Origin: Opitutaceae bacterium UBA3033
Lineage (GTDB): Bacteria; Verrucomicrobiota; Verrucomicrobiia; Opitutales; Opitutaceae
Length of the DNA stretch: 6,506 nucleotides
Reading direction: 5' to 3'
NCBI GenBank assembly: GCA_002367815.1
Contig: DFDG01000030.1
Span: 7,308 to 13,813 of the forward strand
The stretch's first letter is position 1, and every line of letters starts with the position of its first letter. Shown in pieces: positions 5,638-6,506 of the stretch. The position numbers were made by a program, and so were the translations under genes. The notes beneath the pieces are model-generated. The model saw nothing but the letters and a program-made list of their open reading frames with translations, was not told the DNA's origin and searched no databases.

Positions 5638-6506
5638 ATGTCCATTGCATTCATCCCCCGGATACTCGAACGCTACATTGCCATCGATCACGCCTGTGGC
5701 TGGCCGAACCTGACGCTCCTGCCCAACGGTGACATCGTCACCTTGATTTGGCCCGATCCTTGTCATGGCCAGTGGGAAGGCGCCGCCGAATGTTGGGGCA
5801 GCACTGATGGTGGCCACACGTGGGCCAAACGCGGCGTGCCCGTGCCTTTCGTTCCCGGCACCAATCGCATGAACCTTTCCGCCGGGCTCGCACGCGATGG
5901 CGCGTTAGTCTCCTTGGTTTCCGGCTGGGAGGGACGCACCCCGCGGGGCATCCCCGGCGGGCATACTTCAGCCGATCGCATGCTGCCGCCCATTCCGGCG
6001 CGGTCGATCGACGGCGGTTACACTTGGGAAAATTTCACGGCTCCACTTTCCGCCACCGAAGATACCGGGCCCCACTACGGCGACGGGATTCGTATGACAA
6101 CCGCCACCGGAGCCGCCAACCTCACTCCTTTCGGCGATATCTGGCCGCTCGCTGACGGTGCCCTCGGCACCATGTTCTATTCCAGCCGCGGGCATTTCTA
6201 CGTCAGTAGTGACGAGGGCCGCACCTGGACCCATCGCGCCACCTTTGGGTCGCAGGATTATTTTACAGAGACCACTTGGCTGCCCCTGCCCGACGGACGG
6301 CTCATCGCGGCCGCCCGCACCTCGAAGGACCAGCGGCTGGAGTTACTTACCTCGGATGATCAGGGCCGGACCTGGGTGCTTGATCAGCCACTTACCGGCA
6401 ATAATGAGCATCCCGCCGCCCTGACCTTGCTGCATGACGGCGCAGTGCTGTTAACCTACGGCATTCGCACCGACGCGCTCTACGGCATCGGCGCGCGGCT
6501 TTCGAG
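5638..6506 (+). CDS. Sialidase / BNR-repeat glycoside hydrolase-like protein, C-terminus beyond the window edge
   Basis: The first 289 codons of an Asp-box beta-propeller protein are present. Four Asp boxes (S-x-D-x-G-x-T-W) are visible: STDGGHTW (55-62), SIDGGYTW (123-130), SSDEGRTW (190-197) and SDDQGRTW (239-246). They are spaced 49-68 residues apart, as expected for successive blades of a sialidase-type propeller. The opening WPNLTLLPNGDIV and the segment WEGAAECW are typical of the sialidase/BNR family, which includes exo-alpha-sialidases and other glycosidases. The canonical N-terminal RIP motif of true sialidases is not seen, so the substrate is open. There is no signal peptide. ATG 5638 is the first start after an in-frame TGA at 5617-5619. 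The gene is GC-richer than the signalling genes before it: sampled 60-base lines are about 60-67% GC against about 35-37% in AT-rich stretches of the sensor and regulator. It starts 75 bp after the response regulator on the same strand. Confidence 0.87.
   Translation, partial: MSIAFIPRILERYIAIDHACGWPNLTLLPNGDIVTLIWPDPCHGQWEGAAECWGSTDGGHTWAKRGVPVPFVPGTNRMNLSAGLARDGALVSLVSGWEGRTPRGIPGGHTSADRMLPPIPARSIDGGYTWENFTAPLSATEDTGPHYGDGIRMTTATGAANLTPFGDIWPLADGALGTMFYSSRGHFYVSSDEGRTWTHRATFGSQDYFTETTWLPLPDGRLIAAARTSKDQRLELLTSDDQGRTWVLDQPLTGNNEHPAALTLLHDGAVLLTYGIRTDALYGIGARLS

Noticed and set aside
5968..6424. Overlapping frames on both strands in the sialidase-type gene
   Set aside because: High GC leaves many frames open by chance. 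Only the frame from 5638 carries the repeated Asp boxes.
1..6506. CRISPR array, tRNA or rRNA genes, insertion sequences, integrase or toxin-antitoxin genes
   Set aside because: I looked for regularly spaced repeats, cloverleaf-like segments and transposase or recombinase motifs and saw none.

Overview
The window reads as a chromosomal segment of an environmental bacterium, most likely a verrucomicrobium (Opitutales-like) or a relative in the Planctomycetota-Verrucomicrobiota-Lentisphaerota group. This is an inference from the gene mix: a long heparinase II/III-like protein, an Asp-box (BNR) sialidase-type protein, an alpha/beta hydrolase of a type I associate with that group, and mostly weak or absent Shine-Dalgarno sequences. 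There is no rRNA or other marker gene, so the assignment is tentative.

Left part (1-2541, minus strand): two genes that look like one transcription unit. An alpha/beta hydrolase with a Ser-Asp-His triad is followed 59 bp later by a large heparinase II/III-family protein, whose open frame runs from 1720 off the left edge. This frame has no stop in the window and is the largest coding region here. A 254-bp spacer (2542-2795) with several short direct and inverted repeats separates the pair from the next gene.

Centre (2796-5562): a signalling cluster. A stand-alone receiver-domain response regulator lies on the minus strand. Divergent from it on the plus strand come a secreted transglutaminase-like cysteine protein, a membrane sensor (TM-CHASE3-TM-coiled coil-PAS, with no histidine kinase domain) and a second stand-alone receiver. 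Both middle genes are broken as written. The transglutaminase-like gene has an in-frame TAA between its signal peptide and its catalytic domain. The sensor has a frameshift that deleting one TG from a short GT repeat repairs exactly.

Right part (5638-6506, plus strand): the first 289 codons of a sialidase/BNR-repeat glycoside hydrolase-like protein with four Asp boxes, running off the right edge. It is visibly more GC-rich than the signalling genes beside it.

Together the window looks like a carbohydrate-degradation neighbourhood with a small, partly inactivated (or mis-sequenced) two-component signalling cluster in the middle. Whether that cluster controls the flanking glycan genes cannot be told from sequence. 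I saw no tRNA, rRNA, CRISPR array, transposase or recombinase.
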